The position numbers were made by a program, and so were the translations under genes. A DNA stretch of 64,000 nt from Eikenella longinqua (GTDB lineage: Bacteria; Pseudomonadota; Gammaproteobacteria; Burkholderiales; Neisseriaceae). The notes under the pieces were generated by a model. It was not told where the DNA came from, made no database searches, and saw only the letters and a program-made list of their open reading frames with translations. Shown here piece after piece: positions 17,335 to 26,047 of this stretch. The DNA lies in the NCBI RefSeq assembly GCF_001648355.1, contig NZ_LXSL01000018.1, positions 38,384-102,383 of the forward strand. The letters are read 5' to 3'. Numbering within the stretch: the stretch's first letter is position 1; each line of letters opens with the position of its first letter.

Positions 17335-17368
17335 AAAAGGCTACCTGAAAATTTCAGGTAGCCTTTTT
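17335..17368 (+). terminator. Terminator of ihfB formed by an inverted DUS pair
   Basis: AAAAGGCTACCTGAAA and TTTCAGGTAGCCTTTTT form a near-perfect stem with almost no loop, followed by five T. This is one of the clearest intrinsic terminators in the window. Confidence 0.8.
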
Positions 17369-17401
17369 ATGTATGTTTGGGCAAACGGGATTGTTTTAAA
17401 T

Positions 17402-18079
17402 TTATTTGAAATTCAGAACAGGTGAAATAACCACAGAAGTTTGTACTTGATTAAACTCTGGCCTGAACGGGCTTTGATCAGTTAGCTCAAAACGATACCG
17501 ACCAATGGGAAGTTCGAAACAACCACGTGCTATGTTGTTGGCAATATTTCTCGGATTATCTGTGTTGGCACCGTATGAATCTTCAATGACGAAATTGGTG
17601 TATTCCTTTTGGAACATCAGCGTTTCTTGGCGCAGGCCTTTCCGATATACCCGCATCCGAATGGTGTACATTGGTTCGCTTTCTTCCGATAAATCACCTA
17701 GGCCGGTAAAGGCTCGCTGCATTTTTTGAGCTTCTTCATTGAGGGGGCCAAAAACGCCTTTATCCGCATCCGGTCCCCATAGGTTGATCATGCCGTCAAT
17801 GAATTCAATTTTTGTCCAGAGGCAGTAGCGGTGTTTGAGATAAATTGTTTCGTTGAACTCAAGCCGTTTGTGTTGGCCTAGAGGAAAATCTTGATAAGCT
17901 GGGGTAGGTAGAAACTGAAGAATCAAACTGCGGGAGAAGTCGCAACTGACCAGTAGACATGACACGACGCCGAGAATAGCCAATTTTTTTAATAGCGGCG
18001 CGTATTTTTTCAGGTAGCCTTTGAGTTTGCCGGAAGGTTGGCGTGGCGGCGTGGGCGGCGGGTTTGTGGCTTCACTCAT
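17402..18079 (-). CDS. Hypothetical membrane-anchored protein
   Basis: This 225-residue protein has a proline-rich cytoplasmic start, then one hydrophobic segment (LAILGVVSCLLVSC, residues about 35-48) that may be a lipobox or a simple anchor. The rest is predicted soluble and rich in aromatic residues (FPLGQHKRLEFNETIYLKHRYC; IGRYRFELTDQSPFRPEF). The family was not recognised. AAAGGG precedes ATG 18079. Its GC content is visibly lower than that of its neighbours, which may mark acquisition. A DUS is translated as KGYLKK. Confidence 0.65.
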   Translation of the reverse strand: MSEATNPPPTPPRQPSGKLKGYLKKYAPLLKKLAILGVVSCLLVSCDFSRSLILQFLPTPAYQDFPLGQHKRLEFNETIYLKHRYCLWTKIEFIDGMINLWGPDADKGVFGPLNEEAQKMQRAFTGLGDLSEESEPMYTIRMRVYRKGLRQETLMFQKEYTNFVIEDSYGANTDNPRNIANNIARGCFELPIGRYRFELTDQSPFRPEFNQVQTSVVISPVLNFK

Positions 18080-18195
18080 ATTCAACCCTTTCTTCAGTAG
18101 ATAGTTGAAGTAGATAGAACGAGGGAATTGTACGCCTGCTGTGCAGGGAAACCAAATACCAGCTCGTGTGGCAATGATTGGTAGAGGGGAAAACT

Positions 18196-18231
18196 AAAGG
18201 CTACCTGAAATATTTTTCAGGTAGCCTTTTA
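18196..18231 (-). terminator. Inverted DUS pair after the nitroreductase gene
   Basis: AAAGGCTACCTGAAA pairs with TTTCAGGTAGCCTTTT across a short loop. Its T/A flanks suit both strands. It ends the leftward nitroreductase transcript. Confidence 0.7.
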
Positions 18232-18250
18232 TCCGGGCAAAGCAAGCGCC

Positions 18251-18802
18251 TTACCAATAGCTCACCAGCTCCGACAAATCGGTATTCTTGCCACCGTCGG
18301 CGGTTTTTTGCGCGGTGCCGATCATCAGCAGGCCGATGATTTTGTCGTGCTCTTCGCAGGCAAAGGCTTCGCGCAGGGCGGCGGTATTGACCCACAGGCC
18401 GGTGAGCCACACGTTGTCGAAGCCTTGCGCCTTGGCAGCCAGCTGGATGGCGTAGGCGGCGCAGCCGGCGCTGAGCACTTGTTCCCACTCCGGCTTGGGC
18501 TTGAGGCAGTTTAGATTGGGCTTGGCCACCACGCCGATCATCAAGGGCGCCATCTGCCCCAACACCTCGGCCTTGCGCGCCGCTTCGCCGCCGATTTCGG
18601 TCGCGCATTGGCCGAGCACGTGGCGGAAGGTTTGCCAGCCCGCTTCGCTTTGCACCACGACAAAGTGCCAAGGCGTGTGGTTGCCGTGGTCGGGCACTTG
18701 CGTGGCGGCCTGCAAAATAGTTTCCAGCTGGGCGGCATCGGGGCCGGGCGCGGTGAGGAGGCGCACGGAGCGGCGGGTGGTGAGCAAATCCAGGGTGTTC
18801 AT
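18251..18802 (-). CDS. Nitroreductase family protein (YdjA-like)
   Basis: This 183-residue flavoprotein begins with the family start NTLDLLTTRRSVR and contains PDHGNHTPWHFVVV, the short YdjA-type version of the fold. It should bind FMN as a homodimer and reduce nitro compounds or quinones with NAD(P)H; the natural substrate is unknown. GCAAYAIQLAAKAQGFDNVW covers the conserved helix at the dimer interface. Monocistronic. Confidence 0.88.
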   Translation of the reverse strand: MNTLDLLTTRRSVRLLTAPGPDAAQLETILQAATQVPDHGNHTPWHFVVVQSEAGWQTFRHVLGQCATEIGGEAARKAEVLGQMAPLMIGVVAKPNLNCLKPKPEWEQVLSAGCAAYAIQLAAKAQGFDNVWLTGLWVNTAALREAFACEEHDKIIGLLMIGTAQKTADGGKNTDLSELVSYW

Positions 18803-18951
18803 ATTGTTCAGATTCCTTGTGTGCGTTGTAAACGGAAATGCCGTGCTTATACCACACGCCCCGCATTCAGGCTACCTGAAAAAATTGCCGGCTTCGCCCC
18901 GTGCCGTTTGGCGATATAATGCGCCCGTCTCCCATCCTTTGAAAGCCCGCC

Positions 18952-19401
18952 ATGAGCGCCAAGCCCCTCTTCACCCTGTCCGACCAAAACGGCCACGATT
19001 TCTCCGCCGCCGAACACTTGCCGCTGGTGCTGTATTTCTACCCCAAAGACAGCACGCCCGGCTGCACCGCCGAAGCGCAGGAATTCAGCGCGCTGCTGCC
19101 CGAATTTCGGGCGCTCGGTTTTCAGGTAGCCGGCGTATCGCGCGACAGCGTGGCCAGCCACCAGAAATTCGTGTGTAAATACGCGCTGGAAGTGCCGCTT
19201 TTGTCGGACAAAGACGAAACCGTGTGCCGCCTGTTCGACGTGATAAAAGAGAAAAACATGTATGGCAAGAAAGTGTTCGGCATCGAGCGCAGCACCTTTG
19301 TGCTGGATGCGCAAGGCAATATCGCGCGCGAATGGCGCAAAGTGAAAGCCGCCGGCCACGCCCAAGCCGTGCTCGACGCGCTGCGGGAACAGGTGGAATA
19401 G
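18952..19401 (+). CDS. bcp: Thioredoxin-dependent peroxiredoxin Bcp
   Basis: This 149-residue peroxidase reduces hydroperoxides using thioredoxin. The peroxidatic cysteine lies in FYPKDSTPGCTAEA (about residue 40). A DUS inside the gene is translated as FQVAG (GFQVAGVSRDS). Followed 8 bases later by the ogt-like gene; likely an oxidative and alkylation damage operon with ogt and xerD. Confidence 0.93.
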   Translation: MSAKPLFTLSDQNGHDFSAAEHLPLVLYFYPKDSTPGCTAEAQEFSALLPEFRALGFQVAGVSRDSVASHQKFVCKYALEVPLLSDKDETVCRLFDVIKEKNMYGKKVFGIERSTFVLDAQGNIAREWRKVKAAGHAQAVLDALREQVE

Positions 19402-19409
19402 GGGCAGCG

Positions 19410-19874
19410 ATGCAATACCGCTACGAAGCCCCGTTCGGCACGCTGATCTGCCGTTTTGACGGCGACAGGCTCACCGAAATCCTGCTCGGCAACGAGCGCA
19501 TCGACTTCCTGCCCGCGCTGCCGGAAAACAGCGCGCTCGCCCGCGGGCTGGACGGCTATTTTTCAGGTAGCCTCCACGCCCTGCCCAAAGTGGCCGAAAT
19601 ACCGCCCGGCACGCCGTTTCAGCGCAAAGTGTGGGCGCAGATTGCCGCCATCCCGCCCGGGCAAACCCTCAGCTACCGGCAGATTGCCGAGCGCATCGGC
19701 AGCCACCCGCGCCCCGTGGGCGGCGCCTGCGGCAAAAACCCGCTGCCGCTCTTGATACCCTGCCACCGCGTATTGTCGGCAAGCGGGCTGGGCGGCTTCA
19801 GCATGGGCGGCGATACCGAGCGCGGCCTGGCGGTGAAACGCTGGCTGCTCAAGCACGAGGGCATCGCATGGTGA
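19410..19874 (+). CDS. ogt: Methylated-DNA--protein-cysteine S-methyltransferase
   Basis: This 154-residue suicide protein removes methyl groups from O6-methylguanine. The acceptor cysteine lies in LIPCHRVL (about residue 119), preceded by the helix-turn-helix region and RPVGGACGKNP. A DUS is translated as YFSGSL. The gene overlaps the start of xerD by 7 bases (19868-19874), so the two are translationally coupled. Confidence 0.94.
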   Translation: MQYRYEAPFGTLICRFDGDRLTEILLGNERIDFLPALPENSALARGLDGYFSGSLHALPKVAEIPPGTPFQRKVWAQIAAIPPGQTLSYRQIAERIGSHPRPVGGACGKNPLPLLIPCHRVLSASGLGGFSMGGDTERGLAVKRWLLKHEGIAW

Positions 19875-20773
19875 AAACAGCCGAGCCGCTGCCGCCGCGT
19901 TGGCAAGAGCCCATCGAGCAAACGCTAGACGACCTCTTCCTCACCCGCCAGCGCTCTGCCAACACCTTGGCCGGCTACCGGCGCGACTTGGAAAAAGTCG
20001 CCCGCCGCCTGCAAGCGCGCGATACCGATTGGCTCCAGGCCGATGCCGCCGGGCTGGCCGAAGCCGTGTATGCCCCCGGCGAGAAACCCGCCTCCCAAGC
20101 CCGCGCCCTCTCCGCCGTGAAGCAGCTCTACGGCTTGCTCCAGCTGCAAAACCGCCGCAGCGACAACCCCACGCAATCCCTTTCCCCGCCGCGCAACGGC
20201 CGCGCCCTGCCGCCGCTCATCAGCGAAGCGCAAATCGACGCGCTGCTCGCCGCGCCCGACACCGGCACCATCTTCGGCCTGCGCGACAAAGCTGTGCTCG
20301 AAACCCTGTATGCCTCCGGCCTGCGCGTATCCGAAGCTGCTGAAATGCAGTTGCAGGATTTGGATTTGCAGCGCGGCGTGGTGACCGTAATCGGCAAGGG
20401 CAACAAGCAGCGTATCGTGCCGCTGGGCGCCGAAGCCGTGCACTGGCTGGAACGCTACCTGAAAGAAGCGCGCGGCTCGCTGCTCAAGCAAGCCCCGTGC
20501 AACGCCGTATTCGTGGGGCAGAAGCGCATGGGCATCAGCCGCCAGCTGGTGTGGCAGATGGTGAAGCGCTACGCGGCCGAAACCGGCATCAGCTCGCTCA
20601 GCCCGCACAGCCTGCGCCACGCCTTTGCCACCCATCTGGTGAACCACGGCGCCGATTTGCGCAGCGTGCAGATGATGCTCGGCCATGCCAGCCTGAACAC
20701 CACGCAAATCTACACCCACGTGGCCAACGAGCGGCTCAAGCAGATGGTGGAGCAGCATCATCCGCGGGGCTAG
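19868..20773 (+). CDS. xerD: Site-specific tyrosine recombinase XerD
   Basis: This 301-residue recombinase, with XerC, resolves chromosome dimers at dif. Catalytic residues are visible: Arg153 (SGLRVSEA), Lys near 177-180, His247 and Arg250 (HSLRHAFATH), His273 (LGHASL) and nucleophile Tyr282 (QIYTHV). The N-terminal SAM-like domain spans residues 1-110. The ATG overlaps the ogt stop region. XerD rather than XerC is inferred from general sequence character. Confidence 0.9.
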   Translation: MVKTAEPLPPRWQEPIEQTLDDLFLTRQRSANTLAGYRRDLEKVARRLQARDTDWLQADAAGLAEAVYAPGEKPASQARALSAVKQLYGLLQLQNRRSDNPTQSLSPPRNGRALPPLISEAQIDALLAAPDTGTIFGLRDKAVLETLYASGLRVSEAAEMQLQDLDLQRGVVTVIGKGNKQRIVPLGAEAVHWLERYLKEARGSLLKQAPCNAVFVGQKRMGISRQLVWQMVKRYAAETGISSLSPHSLRHAFATHLVNHGADLRSVQMMLGHASLNTTQIYTHVANERLKQMVEQHHPRG

Positions 20774-20798
20774 CGGCGGCAGAAAGTGCATGATCGTT

Positions 20799-20825
20799 TT
20801 CAGGTAGCCTTCAAGGCTACCTGAA
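20799..20825. repeat. Outward-facing DUS pair
   Basis: TTCAGGTAGCCT (20799-20810) and AGGCTACCTGAA (20814-20825) form a tight inverted repeat after xerD. A third DUS is at about 20884-20895, upstream of rppH. Confidence 0.8.
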
Positions 20826-20955
20826 AAATTTCCGTGCATCCCAACAGGCAAGCTACCCCGCCCGGCAGGCCGCCCGCCAGCTTTTCAGGTAGCCTGCCAG
20901 GCCGTTTTGTGGGAAAATCCGCACGTTTAAAATTATTCAAATCGGGCGAAATATT

Positions 20956-21459
20956 ATGTTGGACAGAGAAGGTTATCGCCCCAATGTCGGCATCATCATC
21001 ACCAACCAGCGCAACGAAGTGTTTTGGGGCAAACGCGTGCAGGAGCATTCCTGGCAGTTTCCGCAGGGCGGCATCAAGCCCGGCGAAAGCCCCGAAGCCG
21101 CCATGTATCGCGAGTTGGCCGAAGAAGTGGGCCTTCTGCCGCACCACGTGAAAATCCTCGGCCGCACGCGCGACTGGCTGCGCTACGACGTGCCCGGCAA
21201 CTGGGTGCGCCGCCAATGGCGCGGGGCATACCGCGGGCAGAAGCAGATTTGGTATCTGCTGCGGCTCATCGGCCGCGAAAGCGATGTGCACCTGCGCGCC
21301 AGCAGCCAGCCCGAGTTTGACGCCTGGCGCTGGCACGACTACTGGGCGCCCATCGAAGAAGTGATTGAATTTAAAAAAGACGTTTACACCAATGCCCTGC
21401 AGGAGCTTTCCCGCTTCCTGCACAATCTGGAAAGCCTGGAGCAGTTTAACCAGCGCTAG
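20956..21459 (+). CDS. rppH: RNA pyrophosphohydrolase
   Basis: This 167-residue Nudix hydrolase removes pyrophosphate from the 5' end of triphosphorylated RNA, starting mRNA decay. The Nudix box GGIKPGESPEAAMYRELAEE starts at residue 38 and is complete. The N-terminus (MLDREGYRPNVGIII) and length match RppH. It is followed 33 bases later by trpC on the same strand. Confidence 0.95.
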   Translation: MLDREGYRPNVGIIITNQRNEVFWGKRVQEHSWQFPQGGIKPGESPEAAMYRELAEEVGLLPHHVKILGRTRDWLRYDVPGNWVRRQWRGAYRGQKQIWYLLRLIGRESDVHLRASSQPEFDAWRWHDYWAPIEEVIEFKKDVYTNALQELSRFLHNLESLEQFNQR

Positions 21460-21492
21460 GCCTCCCTGCCCAAAGAGTGAAAGACACCGCCG

Positions 21493-22284
21493 ATGAGCGA
21501 CATCCTCACCCACATCCTCGCCACCAAACATCAAGAAGTGGCCGCCGCGCAAGCCGCGCTGCCCTTGACCGAAGTGCGCGCCCGCGCCGCCGATATGCCG
21601 CCGCCGCGCGGCTTTGTGCAAGCCATGCGCGCCAAGCATGGCCAAGGGCAGGCCGCGCTGATTGCCGAAATCAAAAAAGCCAGCCCCAGCAAAGGCCTGA
21701 TCCGCCCCGATTTCCAGCCCGAGCAGCTGGCGCGCGCCTATGAGGCCGCCGGCGCCGCCTGCCTTTCCGTGCTCACCGACGAGCAGTATTTCCAAGGCTC
21801 GGCAGGCTACCTGAAAACCGCCCGCGCCGCCGTGGCGCTGCCCGTGTTGCGCAAAGATTTTATGGTGAGCGCCTATCAAATCTACCAATCCCGCGCCATG
21901 GGCGCCGACGCCGTGCTGCTGATTGCCGCCGCGCTCGGCCAAGCCCAGCTTGAAGAGTTGGAGGGCATCGCGCACGAATTGGGCATGGCCGTGCTGCTGG
22001 AGCTGCACGATGCCGGGGAGCTGGAAAAATGCCGCCGCCTCGCCACCCCGCTTGTCGGCGTGAACAACCGCAACCTGCGCACCTTTGAAGTGAGCCTGCA
22101 GCAAACGCTGGATTTGCTGCCCGAAATCGCCGGAGAAGGCCGCGTAATCGTTACCGAAAGCGGCATCCGCAGCCGCGAAGACGTGCAGTTTATGCGCCGC
22201 CACGGCGTGCACAGCTTCCTGATTGGCGAAACTTTTATGCGTGCCGTAGACGTGGGCGCGGAAGTGGAAAAACTGTTTGCTTGA
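21493..22284 (+). CDS. trpC: Indole-3-glycerol-phosphate synthase
   Basis: This 263-residue TIM-barrel enzyme closes the indole ring in tryptophan synthesis. The substrate-binding motif IAEIKKASPSKG is present (about residues 56-67), with VLRKDFMVSAYQIYQ and GVNNRNLRTFEV further on. It is a stand-alone TrpC, not fused to TrpF, and no other trp gene is in the window. A DUS is translated as GYLKT. Confidence 0.95.
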   Translation: MSDILTHILATKHQEVAAAQAALPLTEVRARAADMPPPRGFVQAMRAKHGQGQAALIAEIKKASPSKGLIRPDFQPEQLARAYEAAGAACLSVLTDEQYFQGSAGYLKTARAAVALPVLRKDFMVSAYQIYQSRAMGADAVLLIAAALGQAQLEELEGIAHELGMAVLLELHDAGELEKCRRLATPLVGVNNRNLRTFEVSLQQTLDLLPEIAGEGRVIVTESGIRSREDVQFMRRHGVHSFLIGETFMRAVDVGAEVEKLFA

Positions 22285-22287
22285 GTT

Positions 22288-22323
22288 TTCAGGTAGCCTT
22301 TTGCAGAGCTGGGGCTACCTGAA
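22288..22323 (+). terminator. DUS pair after trpC
   Basis: TTCAGGTAGCCT (22288-22299) faces GGGCTACCTGAA (22312-22323) across a 12-base loop just after the trpC stop. The stem is followed by AAAAAG, not T, so it may work better on the other strand. Confidence 0.35.
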
Positions 22324-22370
22324 AAAGTTCATGGCAGGTTTGAGGCTTGATTTTGACGCAAGGAGTAGGC

Positions 22371-22736
22371 ATGAAACGTTTTCCAGCCATGCTAGCGCTG
22401 CTGTTGCTGCCTGCCGCCACCCTGGCCAAACAGCCGGCAGGGCAGGCGCCATGCCCGCAGGTGAACCGCGACAGCATCGAGGTGCTCACTTATCTGTATG
22501 CCTGCACCAATCACGATGCCGCCGAGCTGCCCGCCGCCGCCGAGCAGCAGTCCGACAAACTGATGCAGCTGGCCGGCCAATGCTCCGGCAGCGACCAAGA
22601 AACCTGGTGGCGGCAAAACGGCGCACAGATGGCCGCCGAGCGCGCCCGCTACGAGCCCGCGGCCGATGTAGACACAGCGGCGGTGTGCCGCCAGCGCAGC
22701 GCGCATATCCGGCGCATCCTGCGGCGCTACCGCTGA
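22371..22736 (+). CDS. Hypothetical secreted protein
   Basis: This 121-residue protein has a signal peptide (MKRFPAMLALLLLPAATLA). The mature part contains four cysteines (in APCPQ, YACTN, GQCSG and AVCRQ), probably forming two disulfides. The family was not recognised. GGAG lies 7 bases before the ATG. DUS copies lie on both sides, so it is probably monocistronic. Confidence 0.65.
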   Translation: MKRFPAMLALLLLPAATLAKQPAGQAPCPQVNRDSIEVLTYLYACTNHDAAELPAAAEQQSDKLMQLAGQCSGSDQETWWRQNGAQMAAERARYEPAADVDTAAVCRQRSAHIRRILRRYR

Positions 22737-22832
22737 ATTGCAAAATATTTCAGGTAGCCTCAAGCTGCTTTGAGGGCAGGGCAGGCTACCTGAAAAAAGA
22801 AACCCCATTCGAAACCACCCAGAGACATCGAT

Positions 22833-24398
22833 ATGACCCAAGACAAAATCCTGATTCTCGATTTCGGTTCGCAAGTAACCCAGCTCATCGCCCGCCGCGT
22901 GCGCGAGGCGCATGTGTATTGCGAGCTGCACCCCTACGATATGCCGCTTGCCGAGATTAAAGCCTTCAATCCCAAAGGCATCATCCTCTCCGGCGGCCCC
23001 AATTCGGTGTACGATTCCGACTATCAGGCCGACACCGGCATTTTCGACTTGGGCGTGCCCGTGCTCGGTATCTGCTATGGCATGCAGTTTATGGCGCACC
23101 ACCTCGGCGGCAAAGTCTCCCCCGGCGACCAGCGCGAATTCGGCTATGCCGAAGTGAAAACCACCGACAGCCCGCTCACCGCCGGCCTGAGCGATGGCGA
23201 GCCGAACACGCTGGAAGTGTGGATGAGCCACGGCGACAAAGTGTCCGCCCTGCCCGAAGGCTTCCGCATTTTCGGCGACACGCTCTCCTGCCCCGTGGCC
23301 ATCATGGGGCACGAAGCCAAACGCTTCTACGGCATCCAGTTCCACCCCGAAGTCACGCACACCAAACAAGGCCGCGCCCTGCTCAACCGCTTCGTGCTGG
23401 ACATTTGCGGCGCCAAGCCGGGCTGGACTATGCCCAATTATGTGGATGAAATGGTGGCCAAAATCCGCGAGCAGGTGGGCGATGAGGAAGTGATCCTCGG
23501 GCTTTCCGGCGGCGTGGATTCCTCCGTGGCCGCCGCGCTCATACACCGCGCCATTGGCGACCAGCTCACCTGCGTGTTTGTCGATCACGGCCTGTTGCGG
23601 CTGGACGAGCGCACCGCCGTGCTCGATATGATGGGGCGGCATTTCGGCGTGCACGTGGTGCATGTGGATGCCTCCGAGCAGTTTTTGGGCAAACTCGCCG
23701 GCGTAACCGACCCCGAGCGCAAACGCAAAATCATCGGCGCCGAGTTTATCGAAGTGTTCCAACGCGAAGCCGCCAAGCTGAAAAACGCCAAATGGCTGGC
23801 GCAGGGCACGATTTATTCCGACGTGATCGAAAGCGCCGGCGCCAAAACCAAAAAGGCGCACGCCATTAAGAGCCACCACAACGTGGGCGGCCTGCCCGAA
23901 ACCCTCAACCTGAAGCTGCTCGAGCCCCTGCGCGACCTGTTTAAAGACGAAGTGCGCGAGCTCGGCCTCACCCTCGGCCTGCCCAAAGAAATGATCTACC
24001 GCCACCCCTTCCCCGGCCCCGGCTTCGGCGTGCGCATTTTGGGCGAAGTGAAACGCGAATACGCCGAGCTCTTGCGCCGCGCCGACGCCATCTTCACCGA
24101 AGAGCTGCGCAACACCTTCAATGAAGAAGGCCAATCGTGGTACGACCTCACCAGCCAGGCCTTCACCGTATTCCTGCCGGTGAAATCCGTGGGCGTGATG
24201 GGCGACGGCCGCACTTATGAATACGTGGTGGCACTGCGCGCCGTCATCACCAGCGATTTCATGACCGCACATTGGGCCGAGCTGCCCTACGATTTGCTGG
24301 GCAAAGTGTCGAACCGCATCATCAACGAAGTGCGCGGCATCAACCGCGTGGTGTACGACATCAGCGGCAAACCGCCCGCCACGATTGAGTGGGAATAA
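22833..24398 (+). CDS. guaA: GMP synthase (glutamine-hydrolysing)
   Basis: This 521-residue enzyme aminates XMP to GMP. The N-terminal class I glutamine amidotransferase has the nucleophile Cys in GICYGMQ (about residue 85) and the FHPEVTHT histidine. The ATP pyrophosphatase P-loop GLSGGVDSS follows near residue 225, and the dimerisation domain ends TIEWE, the invariant GuaA C-terminus. An unpaired DUS precedes the start at 22783-22794. Confidence 0.97.
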   Translation: MTQDKILILDFGSQVTQLIARRVREAHVYCELHPYDMPLAEIKAFNPKGIILSGGPNSVYDSDYQADTGIFDLGVPVLGICYGMQFMAHHLGGKVSPGDQREFGYAEVKTTDSPLTAGLSDGEPNTLEVWMSHGDKVSALPEGFRIFGDTLSCPVAIMGHEAKRFYGIQFHPEVTHTKQGRALLNRFVLDICGAKPGWTMPNYVDEMVAKIREQVGDEEVILGLSGGVDSSVAAALIHRAIGDQLTCVFVDHGLLRLDERTAVLDMMGRHFGVHVVHVDASEQFLGKLAGVTDPERKRKIIGAEFIEVFQREAAKLKNAKWLAQGTIYSDVIESAGAKTKKAHAIKSHHNVGGLPETLNLKLLEPLRDLFKDEVRELGLTLGLPKEMIYRHPFPGPGFGVRILGEVKREYAELLRRADAIFTEELRNTFNEEGQSWYDLTSQAFTVFLPVKSVGVMGDGRTYEYVVALRAVITSDFMTAHWAELPYDLLGKVSNRIINEVRGINRVVYDISGKPPATIEWE

Positions 24399-24411
24399 CC
24401 GGTGCAGGATT

Positions 24412-24536
24412 TTCAGGTAGCCTCAGCATGAATACAGGCTACCTGAAAATATTTGCTACAGATAAACTGCCTGTTATAGAAACGAAACCATCAGCTATAT
24501 TTTCAGGTAGCCTCCCCGCTTTGCAGGCTACCTGAA
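24412..24536. repeat. Two consecutive outward DUS pairs
   Basis: TTCAGGTAGCCT and AGGCTACCTGAA copies alternate at 24412-24423, 24436-24447, 24502-24513 and 24525-24536, filling the guaA-MBL gap. They could form two hairpins that end guaA transcripts. Confidence 0.75.
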
Positions 24537-24569
24537 AATCCTTTCCAACCCTCCACCCACAACACCGCC

Positions 24570-25208
24570 ATGGCCCTACAACTCAACCTCTTCCCCGTTA
24601 CCCCCTTCCGCCAAAACTGCTCCCTGCTGTGGGACGAACAAAGCAAAGAAGCCGTGTGGATCGACGTGGGCGGCGAAGCCGAATGGCTGCAGGGCGAAGC
24701 CGCCAAACTCGGCTTGCAGCCCAAAGCAATCTGGCTCACCCACGGCCACCTCGACCATGCCGCCGGCGTGGCCGACATGATCGCCCGCACCCCGCTGCCC
24801 GTTATCGGCCCGCACCGCGCCGACCAATGGCTGCTCGACAGCCTGCCCGACACCACCGCCGGCTTCGGCTTCCCCGTTTCCCCGCCCGTGCAGCCCACGC
24901 GCTGGCTGGAAGAGGGCGACGAGCTTAGCGTGGGCGGCTACCGCTTCCAAGTGCTGCACGCCCCCGGCCACACCCCCGGCCACGTTGTGTTTTACTGCGC
25001 CGAAGCCAAACTCTTGATTGCCGGCGACGTATTGTTCTACGAATCCATCGGCCGCACCGACTTCGAGCGCAGCAGCCATGCCGACCTCCTGCGCAGCATC
25101 CGCGAAAAACTGCTGGTGTTGCCCGAAGACACCATCGTCGTGCCCGGGCACGGCCGCACCACCACCATCGGCCACGAAAAGCGGCACAATCCCTTCCTGC
25201 TCGGCTAG
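24570..25208 (+). CDS. MBL-fold metallo-hydrolase (glyoxalase II-like)
   Basis: This 212-residue protein has the metallo-beta-lactamase metal motif THGHLDHAAG near residue 55, then HAPGHTPGHVVFYC (about residue 131) and VPGHGRTTTIGHEK near the C-terminus. These supply the two-metal site. It resembles the YcbL/GloB-like group, which hydrolyses small thioesters; the substrate is not determined. Monocistronic between DUS-rich gaps. Confidence 0.85.
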   Translation: MALQLNLFPVTPFRQNCSLLWDEQSKEAVWIDVGGEAEWLQGEAAKLGLQPKAIWLTHGHLDHAAGVADMIARTPLPVIGPHRADQWLLDSLPDTTAGFGFPVSPPVQPTRWLEEGDELSVGGYRFQVLHAPGHTPGHVVFYCAEAKLLIAGDVLFYESIGRTDFERSSHADLLRSIREKLLVLPEDTIVVPGHGRTTTIGHEKRHNPFLLG

Positions 25209-25423
25209 CTCAACCCGATTTCCCCTGCCCAAAGCCGCTGTGGTAGGGGAAAATCAGCCTGCCCCGCGCAAGATAATTGCAAAGACGGCCACCGTTAAGA
25301 TGCATGCATTCCGCTGCCGCCGTAAATCTTGGTTAATCCCTCTTTTTATGCCCAAACCTTTAGACTAAGATAGCTCCACCCCTGCCCAGTGCAGGCGGCA
25401 TTTTCTAACCTTATAGGAAAAGC

Positions 25424-25882
25424 ATGATGAAAGTACGTACTTGGGCTGTGCCCGCCTCATTGGCTCTGCTGCTGACCGCCTGCGCGGCGCCCATGCATGC
25501 AGACGACGGCGACCACAACCGGCCGCCCCCCCATCGTTATGAAGAGCAGCGCCGCGACGACATGCAAGATCGCCGCGACGACCGCGACCATCAGCGCCGC
25601 CCGCGCCACGAACGCCACGGCCGGCAAGGCATCGAGCGCTTCAGCTGCGAAAACGGCTTGAGCGTGAGCGTGCGCCAGGAAGGCACCGGCCGCGTGAGCC
25701 TCCAGCTCGACGACAAACGCGCCGTGCTTACCAGCGCCGTTGCCGCTTCCGGCGAGCGCTACACCAGCAACCGCGGCCTGTTCGGCAGCGGCGCGGAATG
25801 GCACCGCAAAGGCAACGAAGCCGTGTTCAGCTTCAAAGACCCCTACGGCAACCAGGTGGAGACCTCCTGCCAACGCCGTTAA
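25424..25882 (+). CDS. MliC-type lysozyme inhibitor lipoprotein
   Basis: This protein of about 152 residues has a lipoprotein signal (SLALLLTAC, Cys at about residue 20), a long charged His/Arg/Asp linker, then a domain RFSCENGLSVSVRQEG ... GLFGSGAEWHRKGNEAVFSF ... SCQRR. The paired cysteines, the tryptophan/glycine pattern and the position match membrane-bound C-type lysozyme inhibitors. It would protect peptidoglycan from host lysozyme at the cell surface, an inference from the family. AGGA lies upstream of two adjacent ATG codons; either may be used. Confidence 0.75.
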   Translation: MMKVRTWAVPASLALLLTACAAPMHADDGDHNRPPPHRYEEQRRDDMQDRRDDRDHQRRPRHERHGRQGIERFSCENGLSVSVRQEGTGRVSLQLDDKRAVLTSAVAASGERYTSNRGLFGSGAEWHRKGNEAVFSFKDPYGNQVETSCQRR

Positions 25883-25920
25883 TTTGATTTGAATTCAATC
25901 GCCGCATGAGTGAAATCAGG

Positions 25921-25957
25921 CCGGCAGCCGCGGAGCAATCCGCTGCTGCCGGTTTTT
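25921..25957 (+). terminator. Strong intrinsic terminator
   Basis: A 14-base stem (25921-25934 with 25939-25952, one mismatch) around a GCAA loop is followed by TTTTT. It ends the lysozyme-inhibitor-like gene. An inverted DUS pair at 25973-26013 follows, ending the leftward glmU. Confidence 0.9.
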
Positions 25958-25972
25958 GCTGCCTGCAAGAAA

Positions 25973-26013
25973 AGGCTACCTGAAAAATCTGCCGTGGGAT
26001 TTTCAGGTAGCCT
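25973..26013 (-). terminator. Inverted DUS pair after glmU
   Basis: AAAAGGCTACCTGAAAA pairs with TTTTCAGGTAGCCTTTT. It is a T-flanked stem readable on both strands, 35 bases beyond the glmU stop. Confidence 0.7.
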
Positions 26014-26047
26014 TTTGTGTGCCGATAATGCTTGTTCAGGCAAGGGC

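Noticed and set aside
22392..24272. Long leftward frame opposite guaA
   Set aside because: Antisense shadow of guaA and the preceding gene; no family similarity or start signal.
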